DNA of 64,000 bases from Gordonia sp. SID5947 (GCF_009862785.1 NZ_WWHU01000001.1:3658001-3722000); one strand, 5' to 3'. Shown: positions 26,146-36,316, counted from the first letter of the stretch. The notes: generated from the sequence alone by a model not told the origin. Numbers and translations are program-made.

Positions 26146-27540
26146 GTGAGGACTCACCGATCGGCGCTGGTCGCCGTCGGCTTTGTGCTCGTCGGGCTGT
26201 TCGCTCTGTGGCTACAGGACGTGGTGGTGCCCCTGAACACCCCGTTCTGGGGACTGTTCGACAACCAGCTCGACCTCCGCGTCTACCTCGACGGGGCACG
26301 GACCGTACTCACCGGCGGCCACCTCTACGACGCCAAGTTCCTCGGGCAGATGGACTACACCTACACGCCCATCTCGATCTTCTTGTTCGCCCCGTTCACC
26401 TGGGTGTCGTTCGAGGCGGCGCGGATCATCTGGACCACGGGGATCTTCGTCGCGCTCTACCTGATCATCATGCTCAGCTTCAAAAGCCTTGGGCGTCAGG
26501 CGACGTGGCCTCTGCGCTGTATCGGGTTGTCGCTGGTGGCGGTGGTGCTGCTGTTGGAGCCGGTCCGCACGACGATCTGGTACGGGCAGATCAACGTCTT
26601 CCTGTTGTTGATGATCGTCGCCGATCTGGCCCGTCCGGAGCGCAGTCGCCTCTACGGCGTCGGGACGGGTATCGCCGCCGGGATCAAGCTCACCCCACTG
26701 ATCTTCGTCTTCTATCTGGCCCTGCTGCGTCAGTGGCGCGCGGTGGCCGGTGTGCTTGCCGGATTCGTCGGGACCGCCATGCTCGGCTTCGTCGCGTTGC
26801 CGCGCGAATCGTGGTCGTACTGGACGGGCAAACTGTTCGATTCGGATCGGGTGGGAGCTCCGCAGACGCCGGGCAATCAGTCGATCCGTGGTCTGCTCGC
26901 GAATCTGCTGCACAGTGACGACCCGAACGGATTTCTCTGGCTCGCCGTGGTCGTCGCCGCGCTGGCGCTCGGCATGTATGCGGCGGTGCTGGCGCACCGG
27001 AACGGAAAAGAACTGCTCGCGATCACCATCGTCGGGATGAGTGGTTGCGCGATCTCGCCCATGTCCTGGGGACATCATTGGGTGTGGTTCGTCCCGCTGG
27101 TGGTGATCGGGTTCGACATGCTGATGAAGCCCGGCCGCCGCCCGACGACCTACGGCCTGGTCGTGGCGGGGCTCATCGCACTGATCCTGGTCACGTTCTC
27201 CTGGCGCACCTACCTTGCCCATCCGATCTGGTTCGTGAACAGGACCGTCCCAGACGCGTACCTGATAGGGCTGTTCTTCAAGACGGGCATCGGGTGGCTG
27301 CGGTGGTTCACCTATTACCCGTACAACGCGGTGTTCCTCGTGACGGCCGTCGCGACGATCGTGGTGTTCCGACGACGCGAGCGGGCGATGTCGTCCGACG
27401 CCGATCCAGCGCTGGTCGCGCCTCGTCCCATGCGTGATGACGCGACCGCGACAGAGGACATACCGGTCAGGGAGAGTCGACCCCCGCAGGCGCCGGTGGT
27501 GGACGAGTACGCCGTCGAACGATCGCACCCGCAAGCCTGA
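26146..27540 (+). CDS. GT87 family (DUF2029) mannosyltransferase-like membrane protein
   Basis: This 464-residue polytopic membrane protein is of the GT87/DUF2029 family, whose studied members use polyprenyl-phosphate-mannose to add alpha-1,2-mannose to lipoglycans (PimE, Rv2181). An early acidic periplasmic-facing residue lies in QLDLRVYLDGARTV, the YTYTPISIFLFAPF and VRTTIWYGQINVFLLLMIVADL segments are typical, and about ten further helices follow. A hydrophilic tail of 60 residues ends the protein. It starts with GTG shortly after the aminotransferase stop and is probably co-transcribed with it. The exact sugar acceptor is unknown. Confidence 0.82.
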   Translation: MRTHRSALVAVGFVLVGLFALWLQDVVVPLNTPFWGLFDNQLDLRVYLDGARTVLTGGHLYDAKFLGQMDYTYTPISIFLFAPFTWVSFEAARIIWTTGIFVALYLIIMLSFKSLGRQATWPLRCIGLSLVAVVLLLEPVRTTIWYGQINVFLLLMIVADLARPERSRLYGVGTGIAAGIKLTPLIFVFYLALLRQWRAVAGVLAGFVGTAMLGFVALPRESWSYWTGKLFDSDRVGAPQTPGNQSIRGLLANLLHSDDPNGFLWLAVVVAALALGMYAAVLAHRNGKELLAITIVGMSGCAISPMSWGHHWVWFVPLVVIGFDMLMKPGRRPTTYGLVVAGLIALILVTFSWRTYLAHPIWFVNRTVPDAYLIGLFFKTGIGWLRWFTYYPYNAVFLVTAVATIVVFRRRERAMSSDADPALVAPRPMRDDATATEDIPVRESRPPQAPVVDEYAVERSHPQA

Positions 27541-27660
27541 CGGCCGTATGACCTGCCAACGTCGCCTGCCGCGACGTTCTGAATCGGCGGCGTGGACGCG
27601 GGGTGTGGACAGGGTGGGGCAGCAGGTTCCGCTGTCGGCGATCGCCGGTAGTCTCGTCAC

Positions 27661-29972
27661 GTGGCTCTGTATCGCACCTATCGCCCGGCTAGCTTCGCCG
27701 ACGTCGTGGGCCAGGAGCACGTCACCGATCCGCTGAGTCATGCGCTGGACTCGGGCCGTATCAACCACGCCTACCTCTTCTCCGGCCCACGCGGCTGCGG
27801 CAAGACATCGTCGGCCCGCATTCTGGCTCGGTCCCTGAACTGTGTCCAGGGGCCGACGTCGAAGCCGTGCGGGGTGTGCGACTCGTGTCAGGCGCTGGCA
27901 CCCGGCGGTCCCGGCAATCTCGACGTGATCGAACTCGACGCGGCCAGCCACGGCGGCGTCGACGACACCCGGGAACTGCGCGATCGCGCCTTCTACGCAC
28001 CGTCGGAATCGCGGTACCGGGTGTTCATCGTGGACGAGGCCCACATGGTCACCAACGCGGGTTTCAACGCGTTGCTCAAGATCGTCGAGGAGCCGCCTGA
28101 GCATCTCATCTTCGTGTTCGCGACCACCGAGCCGGAGAAGGTGCTCCCCACGATTCGTTCACGGACGCACCATTATCCGTTCCGCCTGCTCGCACCGCCC
28201 GTCATGCGCGGGCTGCTGGAGAAGATCTGCGCGAACGAGAATGTGACCGTCGCGCCCGACGTCTACCCCCTGGCCATCCGCGCCGGGGGTGGCTCGCCGC
28301 GCGATTCGTTGAGCATCCTCGATCAGCTCCTCGCGGGGGCAGGCGACGAGGGCGTCACGTACGATCGTGCGCTCGCGTTGCTGGGGGTCACCGACATCGC
28401 GCTGATCGACGAGGCGATCGATGCACTCGCGGACGCCGACGGCTCACGCTTGTTCGGTGCGGTGGAGAAGGTGGTCGATGCCGGCCACGACCCGCGACGA
28501 TTCGCCGTCGACCTCCTCGAACGACTGCGAGATCTCATTCTGCTCCAGGCGGTTCCGGATGCCGCCGACCGCGGGCTCGTCGAGGCGCCCGGAGACCAAT
28601 TGCAGCGCATGCAGTCTCAGATCGAGATCCTCGGCCCTGCGGCGCTGACCCGATTCGCCGAGATCGTGCACGCGGCTCTCGGTGAGATGCGCGGCACCAC
28701 CTCCCCCGGCTGTTGCTGGAGGTGATGTGCGCGAGGATGCTGCTCCCCGCGGCCTCGACGGAAGACGCAGCGCTTCTGCACCGTCTCGAACGTCTCGAGT
28801 CCGGGGTGGTGACCTCGACCGCGTCGGGTGCCCGAGAGACCTCCTCGGGCGCGCAGCGGCCATCCAACGTCCCGTCGGAACCCGAGCCCGAACCCAAGTA
28901 CGTGCGTCCGTCGCAACGCAAGGCCGTCGAGGAATCGCGGGTCGCGGCTGAGGCGCCGGCCGAACAACCTGTGGCGGAGCAGATCTCGCGAACAGCGCAA
29001 CCACGCCCGGCCGAGCCGCCGGAGCCGGTGCCTGCGGATTCGCCGCCGGTGCCCCAGCCGAGGGCGCCTCGCGGTGGCGGGAACCCGACGTCGCCCCAAC
29101 CACCGGCACGGATGCCGGCCGAACGGGAATCCGAGCCCATCGTCGAGGAGGAATCGGCGCCCGCCCAGTCGGTTCCGGAGTCGACACCTCCGACTCCTTC
29201 GCCGCCGACACCGACCGCCCCGCAACCGCACGCCCAAGAACCGACCGCCCCGCAACCGCGGGATGCCGTACAGCCGCCCACATCATCGGCCGACGACGAC
29301 ATCCCGCTGCCCGACGAGCCGACCGATGACGACGCCCCGCCGTACGACGACGGCCCCTCGCCGGCCGCGACCGTCGAGGAGCCGGAAGCCGAAGAGCCGC
29401 AAACGACTCCGGGGCTCGCCGCCGCTGACGTCGAGGCCCGGTGGCCGGAGATCCGCGAAGCTGCTCGCGGTATCACCCCGGTGCTCGAGGTCATGCTCTC
29501 CGGCGCGTTCATTCAAGGGGTGGACGGCCAGACCATCGTGTTCGGGCACACCACCGAGATGCTGGTCGGGCGATTGAGCAACGAACATGCGGGCAATCTC
29601 CGGGCCGCCGTACAACGGGTGTTCGGGCCGGGGACGGATGCACGATGCGTCCACGGGTCGGGGCCCGCAGTCCAGGCGTCGCCTCAGCGCGGTGCCGGCG
29701 ACCGGGAGCCGTCGCGGCCTGCGCCCAAACGCCCCGCCTACTCGCGGCCGAGTCGCGGGCGCGACCAGACGCAGTCCGCTTCTCCGCCACCGGAACACAC
29801 TCCCGAACCCGAGGAGCCTGAGCCGCCACGGCCGGACGAGGAGATCACCGACGCCGAGCGTGACGAGATGGTCGCCGACGCTCACTCGGGGCCACCGGAG
29901 CGCAGGCTCGACCCTGACCAGGTGGCGCTGGAACTGCTCAAGTCGGAGCTGGGGGCGCGCCCGCTGGAGTAG
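27661..29972 (+). pseudogene. dnaX: DNA polymerase III subunit gamma/tau (DnaX), interrupted by a one-base frameshift
   Basis: This is the clamp-loader ATPase. It begins with GTG (VALYRTYRPASFADVVGQEH) and has Walker A GPRGCGKTSSAR, the zinc cysteines C..C..C in GVCDSCQ, Walker B VDEAHM and sensor 1 FATTEPEK. Frame one ends after GEMRGTTSPG at codon 355, inside domain III; adding one C to the CCCCC run at 28703-28707 restores RLLLEVMCARMLLP and the remaining 420 residues, including a long proline/glutamate-rich linker and a C-terminal tau region (RWPEIREAARGITPVLEVML). dnaX is essential, so an assembly error is likely, but the slippery CCC CCG run also resembles a -1 shift site. Confidence 0.88.
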
Positions 29973-30017
29973 CAGCTGGCGGGTCTCGAGTAGTGGCGTG
30001 CTCGCTGCGCTCGCCCG

Positions 30018-30128
30018 CCGCCGACAGCAACCTGAATCCCGCCGACAGCAACCTGGAATTGACGTCGCCGGGTTGCTGTCGGCGTAAAACGGGTTGCTGT
30101 CGGCGGGATCTCGGTTGCTGTCAGCGGG
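30018..30128. repeat. Cluster of five copies of a 14-bp motif, two forward and three inverted
   Basis: CCGCCGACAGCAACCTG occurs at 30018-30034 and 30039-30055. Its reverse complement core GGTTGCTGTCGGCG occurs at 30070-30084 and 30091-30107, with a variant (GTCAGCG) at 30112-30128. The copies can fold into alternative hairpins between the convergent dnaX and bfaB genes and may act as terminators. A GCTCGCTGCGCTCGCCCG stretch precedes them. No gene lies in this 198-base gap. Confidence 0.85.
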
Positions 30129-30170
30129 GCGGGAGTGCGCGGGGGGCTGTGTCCGGGGAACTGCCGGCGC

Positions 30171-31499
30171 TCAGGCGTTCCACCAGGGGCGCAACGGAAG
30201 GTCGTTGCCGCCCTGGTCGTCCAGCTTGGTCGCGAGCACGTGGTGGAGCTGGATGATGTCGCGCTCGAAGCCGATCCGGCAGCCTGCCATGTAGAGCCCC
30301 CACAGGCGGGCGGTTCCCTCGCCGACCTCCTCCACGGCCTCGTCCCAGTGCTCGAGCAGGTTCTTGTTCCAGTCGCGCAGGGTCAGCGCGTAGTGGTCAC
30401 GGAAGTTCTCCTCGTGCACCACCTCCATACCGCCGATGTCCTGCAGCTTGGAGATGATCTTGCCGGAACCGGTGAGCTCACCGTCGGGGAACACGTAGCG
30501 GTCGATGAACGAACCCGCGCGGCTGTTCTTGAGATTGTCGGGGCGGGTGATGCAGTGATTCAACAGCATGCCGCCCACCCGGAGGCGGTCCCGGATGAAC
30601 TTGAAGTACGCGGGGTAGTTGGCGACACCGATGTGCTCGGTGAGTCCGATCGACGACACGGCGTCGAAGCCGGTCTCGGTGACGTCGCGGTAGTCGCTGT
30701 GTCGGACCTCGGCGAGGTCCGACAGCCCCTCGTCGATGATGGCCTGCTGCGCCCACTGCGCCTGCTCGGCGGACAGGGTCGCACCGATGACCTTGACCCC
30801 GCGGTGGGCGGCGTAGCGGACCATTCCGCCCCAGCCGCAACCGATGTCGAGAAGGCGGTCACCGGGCTTGAGTCGGAGCTTGTCGAAGATGAGCCGGTAC
30901 TTGTTCTCCTGCGCGGCCTCGAGCGACGCCTCGAGCTCCGGGTACACCGCACACGTGTAGGTCATCGACGGCCCGAGTACCCACTCGTAGAAGGTGTTCG
31001 AGACGTCGTAGTGGTGATGGATGACCTCGGCGTCACGAGCCTTGCTGTGCCGCAGGCCTTCGGCGAAACGCCGCCAGCGCGGCAGGGCCTCCTGCGGCGG
31101 TGGCGCGATCGGCTTGAAGTGCTCGATGCCCAGCGAGCGGGCGATGTTCGCGAGGACGAGCGGAGACGGGCGGTTGAAATGGAGATCGGCCGCGAGGGCC
31201 CGCAGCGCGCCATACGGGTCACCCGGGTGCGCGCCGACCAGTTCGAGATCGCCGGCGATGTACGCGCGCGCCAACCCGAGGTCGCCGGGGGCGGTCACCA
31301 GATATGTGGTGCCACGGGGGGTCTTGAGGTTGAGCCCGAATTCCGCGTCCTCGGGCCCGGCAGAACTGCCGTCGTAGGCGGTGATGCGAATCGTGAGGTC
31401 GCCGCCCATCAATGATTCGAAGATCTGGGCCAACGTCATCCTGCCGGTGGCCACCGCGTCGCCCCCGGCGTGCAAGGGGCTGTCCTTGAATGTCGTCAT
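30171..31499 (-). CDS. bfaB: 10-methyl fatty acid methyltransferase (BfaB/TmsB, Rv3720 type)
   Basis: This 442-residue SAM-dependent enzyme belongs to the cyclopropane synthase family. It has the substrate region HHHYDVSNTFYEWVLGPSMTY, motif I LLDIGCGWGGMVRYAAHRG and the GLTEHIGVANYPAYFKFI segment. In mycobacteria this gene and its FAD partner are reported to convert oleoyl phospholipid into 10-methylstearic (tuberculostearic) acid, the methyltransferase making the 10-methylene intermediate. The ATG overlaps the stop of the FAD gene as ATGA, so the two are made together. Names bfaB and tmsB are both used. Tuberculostearic acid is a known lipid of Gordonia. Confidence 0.82.
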   Translation of the reverse strand: MTTFKDSPLHAGGDAVATGRMTLAQIFESLMGGDLTIRITAYDGSSAGPEDAEFGLNLKTPRGTTYLVTAPGDLGLARAYIAGDLELVGAHPGDPYGALRALAADLHFNRPSPLVLANIARSLGIEHFKPIAPPPQEALPRWRRFAEGLRHSKARDAEVIHHHYDVSNTFYEWVLGPSMTYTCAVYPELEASLEAAQENKYRLIFDKLRLKPGDRLLDIGCGWGGMVRYAAHRGVKVIGATLSAEQAQWAQQAIIDEGLSDLAEVRHSDYRDVTETGFDAVSSIGLTEHIGVANYPAYFKFIRDRLRVGGMLLNHCITRPDNLKNSRAGSFIDRYVFPDGELTGSGKIISKLQDIGGMEVVHEENFRDHYALTLRDWNKNLLEHWDEAVEEVGEGTARLWGLYMAGCRIGFERDIIQLHHVLATKLDDQGGNDLPLRPWWNA

Positions 31500-32938
31500 T
31501 GTCGTTTCACCGCTTTCGCATACATGTCCAGCAGACGGCCTCGCGGGTCGTACCGCTTCTTGAGCAGACGATAATTCTCGCCCCCGTAGAGATCGTCGAA
31601 CTCGTCGGGGGAGTAGAAGGATTCCGAATAGAGGGACTTGTGGCCGTCGAGCTCGGCCACCTTGCGTTCGATGAGTTTGTTGGTATATCCCGGGTCGCCC
31701 GGGGTGATGGGCACCGCCGACCAGAAACCGACGTTCACATACGTTCGTCGTGGTTCGAGCGGATAGAGCGGCCAGGGCCGGACCGGGTCGGACCCGCTGA
31801 GGGCGGGTTCTCGAAGACGCAACGGGCACAACCAGATCGGCTCGATCGGGATGTTGTCGAGGAACCACTCGACGTACGCGGTGGTGTTCTCGATCGGCAC
31901 CTCGATGTCCTGGACGACACGCTCGTTCGGCGGCTCGCCCTTGCGGGCGCTGAGCTTGTCGCCGATGTTGTACCGGTGGTCCAGCGCGATGAGCTTCCAG
32001 TAGAAACTGCTGCGCAGCAGTTTCTTGGGCCAGAACCTGCGGATGCGCGGGTTCTGGGCGCCGAAGGCGCGTGAGCACCAGAACCAGTCGGTGTCCCAAC
32101 GCCACAGGTAGTCGTGGATGGTCAGCCGGTCGGTGCCGATTGCACGGGCCCCGCTCACTGCGCTCCCGGCGGCCGTGCGTTCCTGGATGGACCGATAGAA
32201 GATGTCCATCCCGGTGTAGTCACTCACGGGTCCGGACTCGTCGGTCTGACGTCCCAGGGTCAGATACGACTCGTCGGCGGTGAACACCACGCCGTCGAGG
32301 TAGTCCACGCGTTCGCCGTCGTAGGAATTGTCGGCGACGATCGCGGCCATCGTCTCCTGGAGTTCCTCGATCCGGTCGAAGCGGACGTGCCGCAGCGCCA
32401 CGAATGGCTGCACGGCTTCCAGCTCGATCTTCAGCCGGACCGAATACCCCAGCGTCCCATAGGAATTGGGAAAACCGAAGAAGAGGTCGGCATGTTCGTT
32501 GGTGGGGGTGGCGGTGATGATCTCACCATCGCCGGTCAAGATGTCGATCTCGAGGACCGATTCGTGTGGCAGACCGTTTCGGAACGACGTGCTCTCGATC
32601 CCGAGGCCGGTCACGGCACCGCCGAGCGTGATGGTCTTCAACTGCGGGACGACTTTCGGTGCCAGACCGTAGGGCAGCGTGGCGGCGACGAGATCTTCGT
32701 ACGTGCACATGCCCGCGACGTCGGCGGTCTTCGCGTCCGGATCGACCGAGATCACCCGGGCGAGGCCGGAGACGTCGAGACCGGGATGCGGGTTCTCGGC
32801 GCGCTTGCGGAACAGATTCGAGGTCTTCTTCGCCAACCGGACGGTCGCACCGGGGGGAATGGCACGGTAGCTCGTCAGGAGGGTTGCGACACCCTGGTCG
32901 AATCCCTGCGCCCCCATCTCCAACCGGTCAGAGTTCAC
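31496..32938 (-). CDS. bfaA: FAD-binding oxidoreductase of 10-methyl fatty acid synthesis (BfaA/TmsA, Rv3719 type)
   Basis: This 480-residue flavoprotein has a FAD_binding_4 domain: DVSGLARVISVDPDAKTADV, then the GGAVTGLGIESTSFRNGLPHESV loop. The C-terminal half resembles the DHCR24/Dwarf1 reductase group (FGFPNSYGTLGYSVRLKIELE). Partner enzymes in mycobacteria reduce the 10-methylene acyl chain made by the methyltransferase to the 10-methyl product with NADPH. It overlaps its partner by four bases and is divergent from the SRPBCC gene, which is 57 bases away. The order FAD gene then methyltransferase gene and the neighbouring dnaX match M. tuberculosis. Confidence 0.82.
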   Translation of the reverse strand: MNSDRLEMGAQGFDQGVATLLTSYRAIPPGATVRLAKKTSNLFRKRAENPHPGLDVSGLARVISVDPDAKTADVAGMCTYEDLVAATLPYGLAPKVVPQLKTITLGGAVTGLGIESTSFRNGLPHESVLEIDILTGDGEIITATPTNEHADLFFGFPNSYGTLGYSVRLKIELEAVQPFVALRHVRFDRIEELQETMAAIVADNSYDGERVDYLDGVVFTADESYLTLGRQTDESGPVSDYTGMDIFYRSIQERTAAGSAVSGARAIGTDRLTIHDYLWRWDTDWFWCSRAFGAQNPRIRRFWPKKLLRSSFYWKLIALDHRYNIGDKLSARKGEPPNERVVQDIEVPIENTTAYVEWFLDNIPIEPIWLCPLRLREPALSGSDPVRPWPLYPLEPRRTYVNVGFWSAVPITPGDPGYTNKLIERKVAELDGHKSLYSESFYSPDEFDDLYGGENYRLLKKRYDPRGRLLDMYAKAVKRQ

Positions 32939-32995
32939 TTGGATAGCCTAGGTCGTGAGTTTGCCCCCGCCAATCTGTTCTAAGGAGTGCCAATC

Positions 32996-33433
32996 GTGGG
33001 CCAGGTTTCCGCAACCCAGACGATCGACATCGCCGCCACCCCGGATGCCGTGGTCGCCGCGCTGGCCGACTACAACGAGGTGCGCCCCGCGATCCTGCCC
33101 TCGCAGTACCGCGACTATGCCGTGATCAGCGGCGGCAACGGGGAGGGCACGGTGGTGCACTGGATTCTGCAGGCCACCGAGAAGCGTCAGCGTGACGTCA
33201 AGGCAACCGTCTCGGTGGTGCCGGACACCGTCACGGAGAACGACGAGAACTCGTCGATGGTGACCACCTACACAGTCGCGAAGTCCGGTTCGGGCAGCAC
33301 CGTGACCACCACGACCACCTGGACGGGTGCCGGCGGCATCGGCGGGTTCTTCGAGAAGACATTCGCGCCCAAGGGCCTCAACCGCATCCAGGCGGAGTTG
33401 CTGGGCAACCTCAAGAAGCGTCTGGAGAGCTGA
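32996..33433 (+). CDS. SRPBCC family protein (Rv3718c type)
   Basis: This is a 145-residue START/Bet v 1-like small-ligand-binding protein. The opening ATQTIDIAATPDAVVAALADY and closing helix LNRIQAELLGNLKKRLES are typical, with a threonine-rich strand (GSTVTTTTTWTGAGG) between. The GTG was chosen because TAAGGAG lies eight bases before it; a GTG three codons earlier has no site. Its conserved place beside bfaA suggests a lipid-binding role (inference). Confidence 0.82.
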   Translation: MGQVSATQTIDIAATPDAVVAALADYNEVRPAILPSQYRDYAVISGGNGEGTVVHWILQATEKRQRDVKATVSVVPDTVTENDENSSMVTTYTVAKSGSGSTVTTTTTWTGAGGIGGFFEKTFAPKGLNRIQAELLGNLKKRLES

Positions 33434-33498
33434 GCCGCAGGCGACGTCGAGGATCCGTCACGCCGCTGCCGCCGCGCGACGGGGTCGATGCCACACGC

Positions 33499-34373
33499 GT
33501 GGTGCTCCGGGCGGGTCCGGAGCGGACCGTCGGAGACTGTCTCCTCGCGACATCATCGCTGGCCGGGATCACCCTCGACGATCTCGCGGCCAGGGCGGCG
33601 CTGGGCGAGATCGTCGACGCCGACGGTCATCCGATCGGGCTCGACACACCTGCTCGGCTCAACACGTCGGTCTACCTGTACCGCGATCTCCCCGACGAGC
33701 CGCACATCCCGTTCGACCTGCCCGTGCTGTACGCCGACGACCACATCGTCGTCGTCGACAAGCCGCACTTCCTGGCCACCATGCCCCGCGGACGCCATGT
33801 CACCCAGACCGCGCTCGTGAGATTGCGGCGACAGCTCGGCACCGATCTGGTGGCCCCGCGCATCGCCTCGACCGGCTGACCGCAGGCGTGCTCCTGTTCA
33901 CGCTGCGACCCGAGGTGAGAGCGGCCTACCAGGCATTGTTCGCCGAACGCCTCGCCATCAAGGAGTATCGGGCGTTGGCGCCCGTCCGCGCCGATCTGGA
34001 GATCACGACGACCGTCGCCAACCGGATCGAGAAGACCGCAGGCGACCTGCGAGCCCGCGTGACGCCCGGCGAGGTCAACGCGATCAGCGACATCACCCTG
34101 GTCGAACAGAACGCGGCGGGTGGCGTCTACGACCTGCGCCCGTTCACCGGGCGCACACATCAGCTCCGGTTGCACATGGCGCAACTCGGTGTCGGGATCG
34201 TCGGTGATCCGCTGTATCCCGACGTTCGTCCGGAGCTCGCCGAGCGTCCCGATCACGGCGACTTCTCCGAACCGTTGCGGTTGATCGCGCACACCTTGCG
34301 TTTTGTCGATCCCCTGACGGGAGAGAACCGGCATTTCGTTTCGCAGCGGACGGTCACCGACCCGTTCGACTGA
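33499..34373 (+). pseudogene. RluA family pseudouridine synthase, interrupted by a one-base frameshift
   Basis: The first part (LYADDHIVVVDKPHFLATMPRG) carries the start of the RluA catalytic domain. It stops just before the catalytic motif; adding one base in CCCCG (33854-33858) restores HRLDRLTAGVLLFTLRPE, containing the catalytic aspartate, then the RPFTGRTHQLRLHMAQLG end motif. The enzyme isomerises uridine in rRNA or tRNA. In-frame residues resembling the family (RRRGSVTPLPPRDGVDATRV) extend upstream of the GTG to the SRPBCC stop but without a standard start codon, so the N-terminus is uncertain. Likely an assembly error. Confidence 0.8.
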
Positions 34374-34397
34374 TGGTCCGGTGGCTACCCTGACCCC

Positions 34398-34727
34398 ATG
34401 GCGATTCAGACGACATACGAGCGGCACCCCGATCTGGGGTGCGAGGCGGTCGTCTTCATCGACGACGAGTCCATGGCATGCTTCCAGATCCAGCGCGATC
34501 TGGTGGGCGGACCGAGGGCTGACGAGTATTGCGTGACCACGGGCGCCAGCGCCCCGATCTACGGTGGGATCACCGAGTGGCGGCGGGTCGGCGACCGTTT
34601 CGAATTCGCTCTGACCAGGCGGGCAGGGAGACTGTTCGGTGACGACGTCATCTCGTTCGTCGTCACCCCCGGCGACGGTATGACCGTCGACGAGCTCGCC
34701 GAGCATGTCGATCGGCTCCTGCGCTGA
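34398..34727 (+). CDS. Hypothetical protein, 109 residues
   Basis: This small acidic soluble protein ([30 protein letters not shown]...) is predicted to be mostly beta strands with a C-terminal helix ([15 protein letters not shown]). It has no signal or membrane segment. The shape faintly recalls small immunity proteins of the Imm10 kind, but no toxin gene is near, so I give no function. It lies between the pseudouridine synthase and ybaB genes. Confidence 0.6.
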   Translation: MAIQTTYERHPDLGCEAVVFIDDESMACFQIQRDLVGGPRADEYCVTTGASAPIYGGITEWRRVGDRFEFALTRRAGRLFGDDVISFVVTPGDGMTVDELAEHVDRLLR

Positions 34728-34749
34728 CCCGACGATTACTCTGGAGTCC

Positions 34750-35124
34750 GTGACTCAACCATTCGACCCCAGCGCACTCTTCGGCGGCGGCGACAGTGCC
34801 GGCGGCGACAACCCGATGGCCGGGCTGCTCGCGCAAGCGCAGCAGATGCAGGAGCAGCTGCTGGCCGCGCAGAACGAGATCGCGGCCGCCGAGGTCACCG
34901 GTTCGGCCGGCAACGGCCTGGTCACGGTGACCGGCAGCGGTACCGGTGAGGTCACCGGGGTGACCATCGACCCCAAGGTGGTCGACCCCGATGACGTCGA
35001 GACCCTCCAGGATCTGGTCCTCGGTGCGCTCGCCGACCTCGCGTCCAAGCGCGACGCGCTGACGCAGGAGAAGATGGGACCACTCGCCGGCGGGCTCGGC
35101 GGCGGTCTGCCCGGTCTCGGCTAG
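34750..35124 (+). CDS. YbaB/EbfC family nucleoid-associated protein
   Basis: This 124-residue DNA-binding protein binds DNA as a dimer and is nearly always encoded before recR, as here. The coiled region [23 protein letters not shown] and the family motif [23 protein letters not shown] are clear. Glycine-rich tails flank the core at both ends ([10 protein letters not shown] and [12 protein letters not shown]). The GTG start gives [11 protein letters not shown], matching actinobacterial relatives. Confidence 0.92.
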   Translation: MTQPFDPSALFGGGDSAGGDNPMAGLLAQAQQMQEQLLAAQNEIAAAEVTGSAGNGLVTVTGSGTGEVTGVTIDPKVVDPDDVETLQDLVLGALADLASKRDALTQEKMGPLAGGLGGGLPGLG

Positions 35125-35130
35125 GCCGCG

Positions 35131-35742
35131 ATGTACGAGGGACCCATTCAGGACCTGATCGACGAGCTGGCCAAACAACCAGGACTCGGCCCCAAGGGTG
35201 CCCAGCGAATCGCCTTCCATCTGTTGGGCGTGGACAACAAGGACATCGACCGGTTGATCGCGGCGCTCGGTCGGGTACGCGATGACGTCACCTTCTGCGC
35301 CGAGTGCGGCAACGTCTCCGCGAACCGGCTGTGTCGGATCTGTTCGGATGCGCGTCGTGACGCGACGAAGATCTGCGTCGTCGAAGAACCCAAGGACGTC
35401 CACGCCATCGAACGCACCAAGGAGTTCAACGGGCGGTATCACGTTCTCGGCGGAGCGCTGGACCCGTTGTCGGGTATCGGTCCCGACCAGCTGCGTATCC
35501 GTGAACTCCTGCGTCGGCTGGCCAATCAGGAAGACGGCGTCGACGTCAGCGAGGTGATCGTCGCGACCGACCCCAACACCGAGGGCGAGGCCACCGCCAC
35601 CTACCTCCTGCGCATGCTCAAGGACTTTCCGGGGCTGTCGGTCACCCGGCTCGCCTCCGGCTTGCCGATGGGTGGTGACCTGGAGTTCGCCGACGAACTC
35701 ACGCTGGGTCGGGCGCTCTCGGGCCGCCGGGCGCTCGCCTAG
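35131..35742 (+). CDS. recR: Recombination mediator RecR
   Basis: This 203-residue protein acts with RecO in loading RecA at gaps. It has the N-terminal helix-hairpin-helix ([20 protein letters not shown]), a four-cysteine zinc finger ([16 protein letters not shown]), the Toprim domain ([14 protein letters not shown] ... [18 protein letters not shown]) and the C-terminal Walker-like segment ([18 protein letters not shown]). It begins six bases after the ybaB stop, an operon arrangement conserved across bacteria. Nothing is missing. Confidence 0.96.
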   Translation: MYEGPIQDLIDELAKQPGLGPKGAQRIAFHLLGVDNKDIDRLIAALGRVRDDVTFCAECGNVSANRLCRICSDARRDATKICVVEEPKDVHAIERTKEFNGRYHVLGGALDPLSGIGPDQLRIRELLRRLANQEDGVDVSEVIVATDPNTEGEATATYLLRMLKDFPGLSVTRLASGLPMGGDLEFADELTLGRALSGRRALA

Positions 35743-36288
35743 ATGATCGATCCCACCGTCGAGGCGCAGCTCGACGAGCTCGCCGGCGAGTTGATGACCG
35801 GCATCGTCGCCATCGACGGACCGTCCGGTGCCGGGAAGTCGACGGTGGCCGATGCACTTGTCGCGCGGTTGCGTGCGCGCGGCACCGGGGTGACGCTGAT
35901 CCGCACCGACGACTTCGCGACGTGGGACAACCCCGTCGCGTGGTGGCCGGAACTCGAGACCGACGTGCTGCACGCGTTCATCCGGCGGCACGATTACCAC
36001 TACCGTCCGCGAGTGTGGCGGGGCGGTGTCCCGGAGCCCGGCCGGCGGGTCTGGGTGCGCTGGGAACCACTGCTGATCATCGAAGGCGTGTCGTCGGCGC
36101 GGCGCAAGATCGCCGAACGGCTCACCTTGTCGCTCTGGCTGGACGGCGGACCCGCACCGGAACGGCTGGAGCGCGCGGTGGCCCGTGACGGGGAGGCGTC
36201 GCGGCAACAACTCGCGCGCTGGCAGCAGTTCGAACGTGGCTGGTTCGCGGTCGACGGCACCCGGGAACGGTGCCGCGTACTGGATTGA
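35743..36288 (+). CDS. P-loop NTPase (uridine kinase/AAA-like)
   Basis: This 181-residue P-loop protein has Walker A GPSGAGKST and an acidic RTDDFATWD segment like the substrate site of uridine or phosphoribulokinases. IIEGVSSARRK resembles the second strand of the fold, and ERAVARDGEASRQQLARWQQFE the lid. The phosphate acceptor is unknown. Its ATG directly follows the recR stop, so it is probably co-transcribed. Confidence 0.8.
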   Translation: MIDPTVEAQLDELAGELMTGIVAIDGPSGAGKSTVADALVARLRARGTGVTLIRTDDFATWDNPVAWWPELETDVLHAFIRRHDYHYRPRVWRGGVPEPGRRVWVRWEPLLIIEGVSSARRKIAERLTLSLWLDGGPAPERLERAVARDGEASRQQLARWQQFERGWFAVDGTRERCRVLD

Positions 36289-36316
36289 CCGGCCGGTCTG
36301 CGGGCTACCGTGAGGT

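Noticed and set aside
26212..28104. A 630-codon minus-strand frame
   Set aside because: It is antisense to the GT87 and dnaX genes, both well supported by domains; no motif or start is evident in it.
34398..34727. Immunity protein of a toxin system
   Set aside because: The resemblance is slight and no toxin gene or polymorphic cassette is nearby.
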